Assembly (NCBI RefSeq): GCF_003324165.1 | Contig: NW_025407869.1 | Span: 186,001-250,000 of the forward strand | DNA: 64,000 nt | DNA from: Naegleria lovaniensis | Lineage: Eukaryota; Heterolobosea; Eutetramitea; Acrasida; Naegleriidae | Reading direction: 5' to 3' | Shown here: in pieces, positions 16,633 through 27,657 of the stretch | Position numbering within the stretch: position 1 is the first letter of the stretch | Layout of the letters: each line of letters starts with the position of its first letter | Made by a program: the position numbers and the translations under genes | Notes under the pieces: model-generated | What the model saw: the letters and a program-made list of their open reading frames with translations, nothing else | The model's database searches: none | Told to the model about the DNA's origin: nothing

Positions 16633-19365
16633 CTACAGGATGACACACTTTTTATTTCGCGATTTAAGGGGATCTCTTGGAGAGGATTGTATTTTCGATG
16701 AAGAGGCTGGTGCTTCTCTCATACATATTCTATTGACAAGCGCTTCAAAGATGGCATCGACAGGCCCTGTTTTGGCACTCGTTTCAATGAAAGAACAATT
16801 CGAACCAAACGAGAGATATGTATGGACGTCTTCCCAAATCATTTGTGGGTCAATTACTCGCTCCTCGTTGCTTACATCTCCCTTATTACCAACCAATACG
16901 AGTGGAATGTCACTTCTAGCCACTGTCCTTGGTGTTGCAACGTTACTTTCAGAATTTGGTGTTGCAACATGTGAACTCGATTTAGATCTTGAGAGCATCT
17001 TCTCTCCAACAATCGATTTGTAAATATCTTTGCAATATTTGTAACTATTCACATCGTCCATACTAAACACCAACACATATGCATCACATTTGACAATGTA
17101 ACCGCTCAAAAAGCTTGATGGAATTTCAATACGTGGAGGTCTTGGTTCCGCCATTGACAATGTTCCAGGAGAGTTGTCATGACAATCCTTATTGGCAGTC
17201 AAGGTCACACTTTCAGAATTTGATGAAAGCATGTTCATGGCTGTTGCAGTACATGGTGGTTGTCGTGGTGACAACTTGTTCTTCGTACTACTACTACTAG
17301 TAGGTACATTAAGCGAATGATGATTCACATAACAATCTCCAGAATTCATCACTGGCATGGAGTGTTGATTCGATTTGTTCTTGTAGTGACGAATGTGAAG
17401 TGCCGAAGTGTCTAAAATTTCCAAAAGTTTCAATTCTTGATATTGTAAAAACATCAAAGGTTTGTGATAAATATCTTCGAATTGTGTCGAGTTGTACTCG
17501 TTTGAAAAAGTTCCCTTAATAAATCGATGAATAATACTTGTTTTCCCAACTCCTAAATCTCCCAAAATGGTCACTCGATATATATCATCCGAGTTAGAGG
17601 AACCGTGTCGTCGATTTTGGCCAGGATTAGATCTTGATAGTAATGAATCACTCGAATTTGAATAATAGTCATGAAGGTTCAATGTTGATCGATTGTGTGA
17701 GTTGGATGAAATTTGGTTCATTGTTTCAAAGTTCGATCGAGCACTTTTTGGAGTTTTTGGTGAAATTGGGCTCCATGACACAATGTCATTGAAATTTGTT
17801 GGAATCATTCCAGATCCAATATTTGTGATTTTTCGTCGATGTCTCACATCCGTGTTAAGAGGTCGATCATTTTCACTCGAATGATGTTGTGGAATTATGG
17901 TTGAATTTGCACGTGTGAGAAGTTTCTTCTTTTCTGTAATGACATTATTCAACTTGTTGAGAGGAGAATCATCGTGATTTTGAAAAACTTGCTCATTATG
18001 GTTGACCTTCATGCCATGATCGATGGTGGCGTTAGGACTCGATTCTGTGGAAATTTCAATACATTGTTGTTGTTCATCATTCACGTGTAGTGAAGTAAAT
18101 GAGGCAGCAGTCCATTGCGTTTTTGGTAATTGTGAAGAGCTCTCTAAATATGTTAAAATCTCATCCTTTGCAGTTGTTTTCTTTTTCACTAATTGTGTAA
18201 GATATTTCGAGGCATCTTGTTGTAATAGTTTTTGAACATGTTCATCATACTTTCCTTCAAAAACTGCCTTAATAATATCATTGGCATCAAAGGTAAATCT
18301 TCGTTCGTTTTCAAATGTTGAAATTTCACTGGTTGAAGTAACTGAAGTTGTAAGAATGGTGTTGGAACTTGTTGTGAGCGTCGTGGCAGATGTTTTGGCA
18401 GAATTTTGTGTCACATTGGGAGTTGAGAGATTTTGATAATTTTCAATATTAAAGTTCGTAGGAATATTATTCTCATAGAGAGAGGTGGAATTTTGTGTGT
18501 GGTTAGCTTCAACACTTGTTTGTTGTTGTGGAATTGACAATGTATTAAGCTTCAATTTCAATTGTTTCTTCAATGTAGAATTTAAATGATTCAAAGGAGA
18601 TGATGACGAATTGGTACATTGAATCGAATGATCCTTCTCATCATCATCATGATGGTCTTCATTTTCATCATTACTACAAAAAGTGTCATCATCATTACCA
18701 ATTTGGTCGTTTTCACTCATACTACTCTCATCACTTTCCACATGAATGGTAATTTTTTTAACATCTTGTCCTGGTTTTCGTGGTGTACAATTATCCATCA
18801 ATTCAGAGACAATGTTCTCGTTATTGAAATTTCGTGCATGTTGATGAAAATGATCGATGGAGAACATGTTAAAATGAATATGAATACTATTTCTATCAGA
18901 GAATGAAGAATCCACCTGCTTAATTGGAGTTTGATCCCAAACCATTTGAATGGATGAAGAATGAGTAAATTCATCATCATCAAGGTCCAAGTGTTCGCTC
19001 GTGTCAGTGGTATCGCTGTCACAAGTCAAAATTCCATCATGATGTCTAAAAAAGAATTCGCTTTCAGAAGAAGAGGATGAAGAATATCTTTTTTCTAAAT
19101 TCGTGATCCTCGTTTCCAAAATTCCGTTCATTATTTTCTTCTCTTCGCCCAAACTAGTATTCACATTCCGACCATGATCACTTGTATCGGATTGTGGATT
19201 TGAATTTTTCAACAACATGGTCTCAACATGAAAGCCAATGATCTGTTGACGTTGTGGCTGAGGAGGTATTGGTGTGGTGTCGTGTTGTTGTTGCTGCTTT
19301 TGTTTCGCCAAGTTGTTGTTGTTCATCTCATAAAGAGGTTGTTGACAATGAATCTCCAACGACAT
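16633..19365 (-). CDS. Long Ras-like small GTPase with C-terminal CaaX box
   Basis: Intronless, 910 residues. Residues 1 to about 590 are low-complexity (N, S, T, Q, H) without a recognisable domain. The Ras-like domain begins at about 600. G1 is ILGDLGVGKTSIIHRF and the switch region is NSTQFEDIYHK. The G3 position reads EILDTSALH where DxxG is expected. An insertion of about 80 polar residues follows. G4 is LVLVGNKGDVS and G5 is IETSAKTG. The protein ends KCVIL, a CaaX box whose final leucine predicts geranylgeranylation and hence membrane attachment. The altered G3 and the insertion suggest unusual GTP hydrolysis. Subfamily not assignable; Ras/Rap-like rather than Rab-like. Confidence 0.8.
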   Translation of the reverse strand: MSLEIHCQQPLYEMNNNNLAKQKQQQQHDTTPIPPQPQRQQIIGFHVETMLLKNSNPQSDTSDHGRNVNTSLGEEKKIMNGILETRITNLEKRYSSSSSSESEFFFRHHDGILTCDSDTTDTSEHLDLDDDEFTHSSSIQMVWDQTPIKQVDSSFSDRNSIHIHFNMFSIDHFHQHARNFNNENIVSELMDNCTPRKPGQDVKKITIHVESDESSMSENDQIGNDDDTFCSNDENEDHHDDDEKDHSIQCTNSSSSPLNHLNSTLKKQLKLKLNTLSIPQQQTSVEANHTQNSTSLYENNIPTNFNIENYQNLSTPNVTQNSAKTSATTLTTSSNTILTTSVTSTSEISTFENERRFTFDANDIIKAVFEGKYDEHVQKLLQQDASKYLTQLVKKKTTAKDEILTYLESSSQLPKTQWTAASFTSLHVNDEQQQCIEISTESSPNATIDHGMKVNHNEQVFQNHDDSPLNKLNNVITEKKKLLTRANSTIIPQHHSSENDRPLNTDVRHRRKITNIGSGMIPTNFNDIVSWSPISPKTPKSARSNFETMNQISSNSHNRSTLNLHDYYSNSSDSLLSRSNPGQNRRHGSSNSDDIYRVTILGDLGVGKTSIIHRFIKGTFSNEYNSTQFEDIYHKPLMFLQYQELKLLEILDTSALHIRHYKNKSNQHSMPVMNSGDCYVNHHSLNVPTSSSSTKNKLSPRQPPCTATAMNMLSSNSESVTLTANKDCHDNSPGTLSMAEPRPPRIEIPSSFLSGYIVKCDAYVLVFSMDDVNSYKYCKDIYKSIVGEKMLSRSKSSSHVATPNSESNVATPRTVARSDIPLVLVGNKGDVSNEERVIDPQMIWEDVHTYLSFGSNCSFIETSAKTGPVDAIFEALVNRICMREAPASSSKIQSSPRDPLKSRNKKCVIL

Positions 19366-19974
19366 TTCTCATGATTCAAAATGTGTGTTTGACAAAGAAA
19401 GGGTGTTGTTGTTGATACTGTGGATTGAATGAATAACAATCGGAATTGTGGCTTCTCGTTCTTGTTTTTTCAAAAAGATAAAATGTTGTGTGTTTCTGGA
19501 GGGAAATTTGACGTCTGTGTTGTCAACAAACTGAATCGAAAATGTCAGTCGATGTCTCCATTGGGCGTACAGGTGTGATTTTTTGTACGTTGAGAGGAAT
19601 TTGGGTTTTTTGTTTCGTATGGAAAAGAAACAATGATGAAAAACAGAGAGACGGTCGATGGAGATGATGATCTTGTTGCATGTCCTTACTTTGAAAAACA
19701 ATGCACTTGCTTTGTAAAAACCGAAATCCAAGATCGTGTGAACCTGTCGACAGAATAATCAAACACTTGTAACAGTACCTAGCTTAATTCATAACCGAAC
19801 CACTCCACGTCTAGAAACTGCTCGTTATTGTTCATTCTTATAGAACAATTGGTGGATGGCCCGACGAGAACTGTATAAAACCATTTCAAAGCATAAGTAT
19901 TGTTGTTGTTGTTACTGTTGTTGTTGTTGTTGTTTATTCACATGTTGTTGTTGGAATATATAGCAAATCACCAC
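19366..19974. other. Intergenic region with a TTG microsatellite
   Basis: This is the 5' side of the Ras-like gene and the 3' flank of the vWA gene. It contains an imperfect TTG repeat at about 19899-19934 and another short TTG run at 19944-19953. Open frames here are products of the repeat or lack any family signal. Confidence 0.5.
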
Positions 19975-22900
19975 TCAATCCAATTCAATCACTCTCGAGT
20001 TACAAGTTTGATCCACAATTTCAGAATATGTCTTTTGCAAATCATCCCATGGAACATTGATCGTCTTGTCAGCATTGTAATTCATTCCTCTCAATTCACG
20101 AGAACCCAAAGGATTACTCAATGCTTCACCGACACCCATGGCAATAATCTTCCATTGGATATTATATCCATTGAATGGATTATCGAGATCTGGAGGAACA
20201 ATTCCAGTTGCATTTCTCTTCCAACTATTAATCTTTTGAGCAATGGGTACAGCATCGGCACATGGCAAACAAGAACTTGAATAATCATCCCATGAACATT
20301 GAGAACAAGTATAGGTATAGAATGGGAAATTATTAGGATCTCCAGGAGTGTATGGTAATTGATAATTACATCGATTCTTGTACTCTTGTTGTTTCTGTGA
20401 TTCTGACAGTTTGGTATTTTCAATGATCAATTTTTGAACCGTGTAAGGATATAAACTTGGTTTTTGACCCCAGAAATTGGAACATTCATTGCAACTGCAT
20501 GGTTTGTTGGCCAATCCATCGGTCAAGATGTACATGACCTTCTCAGCATCGGTTCTTCCATTTCTTGCCAATTCATTGAACGCTTCACGAATGCCAGCCA
20601 ATTGAGCTGTCCATCCTGCTTCATAGGGCATATTCGCAAAGGTGTTCTTAATAGAGGTTAGTGAAGTCGTGAGTGGGAGAGCCAATGTGGATGAGTCATG
20701 GAATCGAGCAATTCCAACCTTGATGGCATCTTCGCCTAATTGCATTCGAGAGACAATTTGTGGACCCAATGTTCGAATCTTTTCGAAATTGGTGGTACCA
20801 ATAGAACCAGAAGCATCAATGACAAACATGAAATCAATCTTGCTCTTACAAATGCAATTCTTGAATTCAATAAAGACATCGGCATTTCGTGTCGTTCCAG
20901 AAGCAGTTCTTGCCGTGTATTGGAATTTATCGGCTTGACATGAATTTTGATCGGAATCCACTTCGACAAAGGTCTCACCGTTCACATTAATGACACGAGG
21001 GACACGGTGACAATAGGAAGCATCTGGACACTGTACTGAAACAAAACTCATTCCATTGAGACCATATTCATCCGTGTCGTTTTGTAAAATCTTGGTGACT
21101 GGAATTCGAATGGTTTGACCTTGATCAATACTGAAAGCGTCGTTACGAGCAATTGGATTCAGAGAGGAGAGATTGATGGTAATGGCAGCATTGTTCGAAC
21201 TGAGTGGATTGGTTCCATCATCATCGGTAACTTTGACTGTGAGTACACATGAACCTGAGGTGACTTTTCTCGTGAGTGAAATGACATTTCCAGAAATGGT
21301 AACACTGGAAGCAATGGTGGATAAACAATTCGTAGAGCTCACAATACTCAAACTCAATACATCTTGAGCATCAGCATCTGAAGCATATCCATCTGCCAAA
21401 TAACTAATGGTATGTACAAGATTACTCTGTGAAATGACAAACGTGTAAGAGGCATCACGAGCCACTGGTGCCGTATTTTGAACGGTCACAGTGAGTGGAC
21501 ACTGAGCAGTCAATCCATAAATATCACTCACAGTGAAGGCAGCAACCTGAGTTCCACTATTCTTTTGAGCAGCTTTGAAAGTGGTTGCTCCAGTCACACT
21601 TCCAATGCTCGATAAAGCACCTGCGTTGGTAATGGAGTAGGTGAGAGTCTTTCCTTCTGGATCTGTACTCACAGCAGCCATCTTGGATTTGAAATCATAG
21701 GAAGCTCCTTTCAATAAGGTGTGTGAAATTCCACCCGAACAAGTTGGAGCTTGATTGGTATAATTTTCTGGAACCACATGAACGAGGATAGTACCAGTGG
21801 CAAAACTCGAAGCATCCCATTGATTGGTTGCTTGATTCATGGTTTGATCGGTAATTTCATATGAAATGGTATCATCACCAGTGAAACCAATTGGTGCAGT
21901 ATATCGAACGTGAGTGGCATTGAGTGGAATGAGTGAACCTCCGTTGGATGAAGTTTTGGTCCATCCAGTACTCAATCGAATTTGAGCAGTATCACCTGGA
22001 TTGACATCGACATCATTGGCAATGACATTCAAGATGGCGACACTATTCTTAATGCAATAAGTTCCATCTGGATTTGCAGTTGGAGGATCATTGACCACTT
22101 GAATGGAATAAGTAGCAGTTCTAGATTTGCTTTCACCATCTTCCATGACAATTTGGAAATTTTGAGTATAGATTTGATTTGCCAAAGGATTAAATTGAAT
22201 GGTATAATCATTTCTCACGACACTTCTCCAATCGCAGCAAGGAGCTCTGATCATAGAAGAAGATTTTGAGGTAATCAAAGAAGAACCAATCACGGAAGGG
22301 GATGGAGTAATGGAACTCATCACCACCGAGTCCAAAATATCACTCTCTGTATAATTGACAGGAATTAAATTATTCACTGAATTCTTTTTCACAGTGGTTG
22401 AAAAGTCATTAATCAAAGGAGGAGAATTGAATACCTTAATAAACACGACAGCACTTGATGATTTCTCACCGTCTGTAATGATATATTCAAAACTATCAGA
22501 ATATGAAGTTGAAACTGTACTCGAAGTCAAGTAACGAATGGTCTTCTTTTCAGGTTGTTCAATGCTGGCACTGGCAACACCAACCGAAGTGACTGATTCA
22601 ATAGTGATTGGATCTTCATTGGGATCATTGTCATTGGAGAGAACGTTCAAACTGGCTGACATGTATTTTGGAACATAGTAAGCATCATCTTTGGCAACTG
22701 GAGCTCCATTGGTAACGACAATTTTAAGAGTACTCGAAGAAGTAGCCACTCCATCGCTCACAGTATAGTTATAACTTTCAGTTCCAATAAAGTATTTGGT
22801 TGGAGAGTAGGAAATTCCAGAACTGAGACGTTTCACACTACCCAATTGGAGAATATCACTTGAAACGTTTTTCAAAGTGTCAGAAGGTTGTAACACACCT

Positions 22901-23808
22901 CCACTCACGTCTGTGATAGTTAACAAATCGAAAGAGTCCAAATCATAGATTGATCCTCCATTCTCATTCACATAGGTCAAGAAATTCAATTCGATTGGTT
23001 TTGAATTCTTCTCCACTTGAAATTCTAAAGGAATGGCATGAGGTGGTCGATTCAACACATGAATCGTCACCAATGCTTCAGCTTGTAAATATCCATTGGA
23101 AACCACATACACAAACGAATCATTACCACTGAAGGTACCATTCGATTGATAAACGACACTACTCGAACTGACAATCTTCACTGAACCATTCAATGGAGAG
23201 GTCTTGATGGATTGAACTGTTAAATTACCACCTCTAGGATCGACATCATTCATTAAAACGTTGATGGTAATGGGAGTTCGTTTGAAAGTTTCTGCAAAGT
23301 CTGGCTTGGGCGTTGGTGCTTGATAACCGACACCAACACTCACGAGAATGACTGTGGCGACCACAGAGGCAATCACCACTCCACCAATGAAAAGTCCAAC
23401 TGTTGAGAGTTTTGGTTGGATGTGAATGAACAGAGATTGTTGTCAGAGAGAGTTTCATTCAACCATATGGTTTGAAGATGAATTGGATTTTCATCAGATG
23501 CAGGTGGTAAGGATATATAAGGCAATGTGATGATCATCGATATGATGATTCGACACATAGGGATGACATTATACAGTGAGAGTAGTGAATAGAATCCAAT
23601 CAACGTTGCATGCGAGTGAAGAAATGAGTGGTTCGCATGAAGGAACAATCACGGTGAACAATCAATTGTTAAAAAATCGATCGGTCGCAATAAGAATCAA
23701 ACACTTACGAATCGTTTGAACCAGTGTGGATGTTTTGATTAGTGATGGATTGATGGTAAATCCCTCCAGCTTGGATGTACTGGAAGAAACGATTTGTCCA
23801 GTTGGCAT
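19975..23808 (-). CDS. Membrane-anchored surface protein: cadherin-like/VCBS repeats plus von Willebrand A domain
   Basis: Two exons: complement(join(19975..23399, 23709..23808)), 1174 residues. Exon 1 (MPTGQIVSSSTSKLEG...) ends in a strong GTAAGTG donor. Exon 2 follows an ACAG acceptor and supplies a signal-anchor helix (GLFIGGVVIASVVATVILV, about residues 35-55). About eight tandem Ig-like/cadherin-like repeats follow, with 'NDxDP' and 'DSFxYxVSDG' patterns (NVLMNDVDPRGGNLTV, DSFVYVVSNG, ANDVDVNPGDTA). From about residue 885 is a vWA domain: FMFVIDASGSIG gives the DxSxS of a metal-ion-dependent adhesion site, then 'YILTDGLANK'. A cysteine-rich insert follows. It probably acts in adhesion as a type II surface protein. 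A shorter alternative first exon at 23464-23494 also keeps frame but has a weak donor. Confidence 0.8.
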
Positions 23809-24431
23809 CCTGTTGTGTAATTTAATATGTTACAAGTGTTTGTTTTTTTTTGATGAAGTGAGCCACAAGTTTGTGAATGACAGCTTCAATATCAATGCTG
23901 TTTCGCAACAGACAGTTTCATTCTCACGTAATCAAAGCGTCTGTGGGGTGCTCAGATGTTGATGCTTTTAACACAATTATGTTGTGACCCAACAAGTGGC
24001 GTAGGGGTTTCGGTAATTTGGTGATGCTTCAATCAAAAATGGATATCGTTTGTTTATTCACGTCACCGATTTAATAGGAAACTGGAGGTCAATAGTGAGA
24101 CCAACAGTAATTGTGGAAAGTGAAACTGTAGCGTGAGGCAAAAGAGTGAGATTTTCTCATGTGCCAATTCTCAAAGTTTTCTGGTTGGATCAAAATCAAG
24201 CTACAGTTAATTGTGTGTTTGTATAACAATGTTAAACGACACAGTTTCAAAGCACATTGTGTACTGCAATCTGTTCAAGACTTTCCATTAACAAGCTTCA
24301 ATGTCCATTAGCAGTAAGAAATAGCTGCTTGCATGAAAGGAAGCTGTGAAAAGCTCCAAGACAGATATGATGTGTCAACTGTTAAGGCCTCTACTTTGAA
24401 ATTTGAGAGAACAATCCATGCATCCCTTAAA
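23809..24431. other. Intergenic region without a supported gene
   Basis: 623 bp lie between the vWA gene start and the TKL kinase stop, both on the minus strand. Open frames are short and show no motif. No repeat or RNA gene was seen; it should contain the vWA gene promoter. Confidence 0.4.
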
Positions 24432-26226
24432 TTACAAATCATCTGGCAAATCAGAAGGGCTGCTATTACTTGTTGATGATTTTGAGAGTTTGGATAAACA
24501 ACCTCTTAAGAGAAGACAAATTTCATCCCATTCCGGTCGATCGTTTTCAAGCTTTGACCAACATTTCACTATGAGCTTCAAGATGACATCTTTCACAATT
24601 TCATATTCAATATTTGTAATGTCTCCAAAAAACATTTCTCTCAGTTCTTGAGATGTTGGAATGGGAGGTCTCAATTCATCGTGAATTACTTTGTGTGTAA
24701 TTTCGTACACGTTCATGTTTGGATATATTTCCTTCTCAAATATAAATTCATAAACACATATTCCAAAGCTATAAACATCTGATTTAAAGGAATAGTGACC
24801 ATCCAATAGAACCTCTGGTGCACATATTTCAATGGTTCCTACTTTCGTGCCACGTTTTTGCTTATTCATTAAGCAATGAAAAGCAGTTCCAAAGTCCGAT
24901 AATTTCAACGTCCAGTCATTTGTAACTAAAAAGTTGGAAATCTATAGAGTAATAATCCAAAAACAGCAATCTCAATTCAAAGGGCCATGTAATATTGCAC
25001 TACATACCTTTACATCTCTGTGAATAATGTTTTTAGACTTTAACATATTCAAGCCATTGGCTGCGTCTAAAAGTAATTTAATCTTCTTTCTGAGGCTAAG
25101 TCCAGATTTAAAATGATTGTTTAACAGGATGGATGGCCTTGCTTGATTTGTTTTTGCATCTACAGAAAGTCTCGCCAGTTGTGAGTCAGTTGCTGGCGTC
25201 TTTGCAGATGATGTCTTTTTAGATGTAGTGTCTAAATTGGCATTACGAATGTTATTGTAATTAGAATAGCTGGTCTTGATAATCTTGTCCACACTACCTC
25301 GAGAGCAATACTCTGTCACAATATAAAAGAAAGGAGGCTTAATAGTTGCCCCAATAAACTGTACAATATTTGGATGCCTTATTGAGCTCAGAATTTGAGT
25401 TTCTTTCATGTACTCTTTAAGAGGATCTTCCAACAAGTCACAAATTAAACATTGTTTAACAGCTACAAGTACACCCATGTACTTGGCCTTGTAGACGATT
25501 CCACTGCTTCCCACTCTGTATTGAGTCATGGTTGTTAGTGGTTGGTCATTATCAATTCTGAATCAATGTTGAAGACACTTACCCAATTTGGTCAATTAAT
25601 TCCAACTCCTCACTCATGATGCTCATATTGCGAAGTTGAGGAGATACCTTCACAATCGCATCATTGAGTTCCTTAGATAAATCGTTGTAGAGTAAATTTT
25701 CAGGATGATCCACAGGTTGAATCTTTTCCAAATGTTTTGATCCTGATCGACTTCGTGAAACTGGAGGTGAAATTGAAATAGTATTCGAGACTGTTAATGT
25801 GTCTCCATCCTCCATCAATACGTTTTGATCATTATTTTGATTTCCTGTGTAATTCTTTCCCATAACGCTCAGTGTGGTTAAATCATGACCGTCGTTCTGC
25901 TGCTCAATTGAGCTAATTTTCCTTAAATTCGTGCTGTCGTCTTCATCCATTCTTCCATAATATTCATGTTGAGAAGATTGAGATGTAATAAGTCGTCGTT
26001 GAGACTTTTTTCGTTTTCCATTTTTGCAACACATGAGCTTGTCCCACAAACTTTCTTTCTTGATAATGATTTGAGATGAAGATCGGTGAGATCTCACAAC
26101 GACATAGATCAAACAACAAAATAGAATGAAATTGCTAACCGTCAGTGCAATACAAATAGAAATGATGCCCCATTGCAGTAAAGGAGAATGGTTGAGAGGG
26201 AGTAATAGAGAAGTATCATCACTCAT
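24432..26226 (-). CDS. Transmembrane TKL-type protein kinase
   Basis: Three exons: complement(join(24432..24941, 25008..25515, 25583..26226)), 553 residues. Introns of 66 and 67 bp have GTATGT/ATAG and GTAAGT/ACAG ends. One transmembrane helix lies at about 18-42 (LLQWGIISICIALTVSNFILFCCLIYVVV), with almost nothing outside, then a basic stop-transfer region and a Ser-rich juxtamembrane part. The kinase domain (about 212-525) is complete: IGVGSSGIVYKA, VAVKQ, HRDVKISNF (restored across an intron), SDFGTA, CAPE, SDVYSFGI and the late Arg in NDRPEW. The VxCWxxxxxxRP signature places it with tyrosine-kinase-like enzymes, probably Ser/Thr-specific. The catalytic loop carries a ~40-residue polar insert before it. 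The ligand is unknown. Confidence 0.88.
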
Positions 26227-26657
26227 TGTTTGATCTCAGTATTACTATTGTGTGTGAATGTGGTGGTTGTTGTTGTTGTGGATGATATGATTTACTTGTA
26301 AACAAGGATAAATGATACTGTCAGTTCCGATGAAATAGTTAGAAAAAAGAATAAATATGATTTGGAGCCAGTTACTCTGAGATTATAAACACATTCTGAA
26401 TGATTTACAATGTTTGAATCACAGAGACAACCTCGTCGTATCGGAACAAAAATCTTCTCGTAATGACAAAATATGGTGTCAAGTATCCCAATTTTTTTAT
26501 GATGAAGCTAAAAGATGGTTCCCCTGAAGTTGCCTCTAATTCTCCAATTCGAACAGCAGAATCTTGTTGGGCCTTAAAAGTATTTTGTATTGAAAAGTCC
26601 CATAAAACAATAGGATGAAACAAAATAACTCCAATTTATTATTCTAAAAGCAAATAT
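26227..26657. other. Intergenic region, TKL kinase promoter side
   Basis: 431 bp including TTG-rich sequence at 26258-26280. A 72-codon open frame at 26405-26623 (minus) has no family resemblance and lies in the 3' flank of the REEP gene, so it is not accepted as a gene. Confidence 0.4.
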
Positions 26658-27531
26658 CTACTTTTCCTCAAAGGTTCCATTGATGACTGAGTGTACAACT
26701 TGCTTTGCCAAACCTTGAACTGCAACGCTGGCTCTCTTTTGAACGCTGGACACTTGTTCATCAATTTGTTTTTCATGCTTATTAAGGAATGGTTCCACAT
26801 ATTTCGTATAAAGGAATGTGGCACCTCTTGTTTGTGGTGCAATAAGCTGCAGTTGAAAGAGTAATGCATGTTTGCAACATTAACATTGGTGAAATAAATG
26901 GTCAACCAAGAAAGTATTTCATCTAGCACTTACCCAAATTACGAAAAAGAATTTAATTTCCCAATAAAATGGAATGAAGACAACAACTACCAACAAGTAA
27001 TACTCAAACACGTGAATGAGAGCATAAATAATCCAATAAATTCTGAATAATATGTAGAAAAATTGTCAATTGCACTGACTCGATTACTTACAACCATTGC
27101 TTGTCATCATTGGATTGTGGTGATCTAATAGCCTTGAATGATGCATATGCTGGTAAAATAAAAGCCACCAAGTGACAAATGAGTTGAGTAAAAGCAGAGC
27201 TGTTTTCATGTCCATCAAAGCATCGGTCATGGAATTTGATGATTGTCGTGCGTCATCATAATATTTAAATTTCCAAATGATTTGATCGTCAATTATTGGC
27301 CGATAAATTTAGATGATGACAATATATCGGTGCAAGATCAATATCACTCGATCCATACCTGAACAAATAGTCATAATCTTCGACTCTTGTGCTTCCATCT
27401 TTCTCCACATAAACTACTTTGACACTTGCACCAGACGATGATGTCGAATCGTCACTTGCCGAAGCCATCAAGGCAAGACTTGTCAATACAAAAGAAATTC
27501 CGAGAATATTCAGCAATGATTTTTGAAACAT
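26658..27531 (-). CDS. REEP/HVA22/TB2-DP1 family ER membrane-shaping protein
   Basis: Four exons: complement(join(26658..26846, 26934..27042, 27092..27199, 27359..27531)), 192 residues. All three introns have good ends (GTATGG/ACAG, GTAAGT/TCAG, GTAAGT/GCAG). The middle introns are 49-159 bp. The family core appears only after splicing: 'VAFILPAYASFKAIRS', 'KQWLIYWIIYALIHVFEYYLL', '[36 protein letters not shown]'. REEP proteins form hairpins that curve tubular ER. Ahead of the core is a hydrophobic N-terminus resembling a signal peptide (MFQKSLLNILGISFVLTSLALMASAS), which is unusual for this family. An in-frame ATG 87 nt upstream is possible but less likely. Confidence 0.85.
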
Positions 27532-27657
27532 TTTTTTGTGGTTGATTGATGGTTCATTCGTTCTGCATAAGCTTTTAATGAGAGGAATAAGATCAATTAG
27601 GTCCTTGAGAAATTTCATGTTAGAGTGTGAATATGACTTAATTAATCAAGTAAACAA

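Noticed and set aside
19899-19953. Leucine-rich open frame over the TTG repeat
   Set aside because: It is a translation of a microsatellite with no other coding signal.
23464-23494. Alternative 31-nt first exon for the vWA surface protein
   Set aside because: It keeps frame but uses a weak donor (GTTGAA); the exon at 23709-23808 has a strong GTAAGTG donor and is preferred.
26405-26623. 72-codon open frame on the minus strand
   Set aside because: No family motif, no splice support, and it lies in the 3' flank of the REEP gene.
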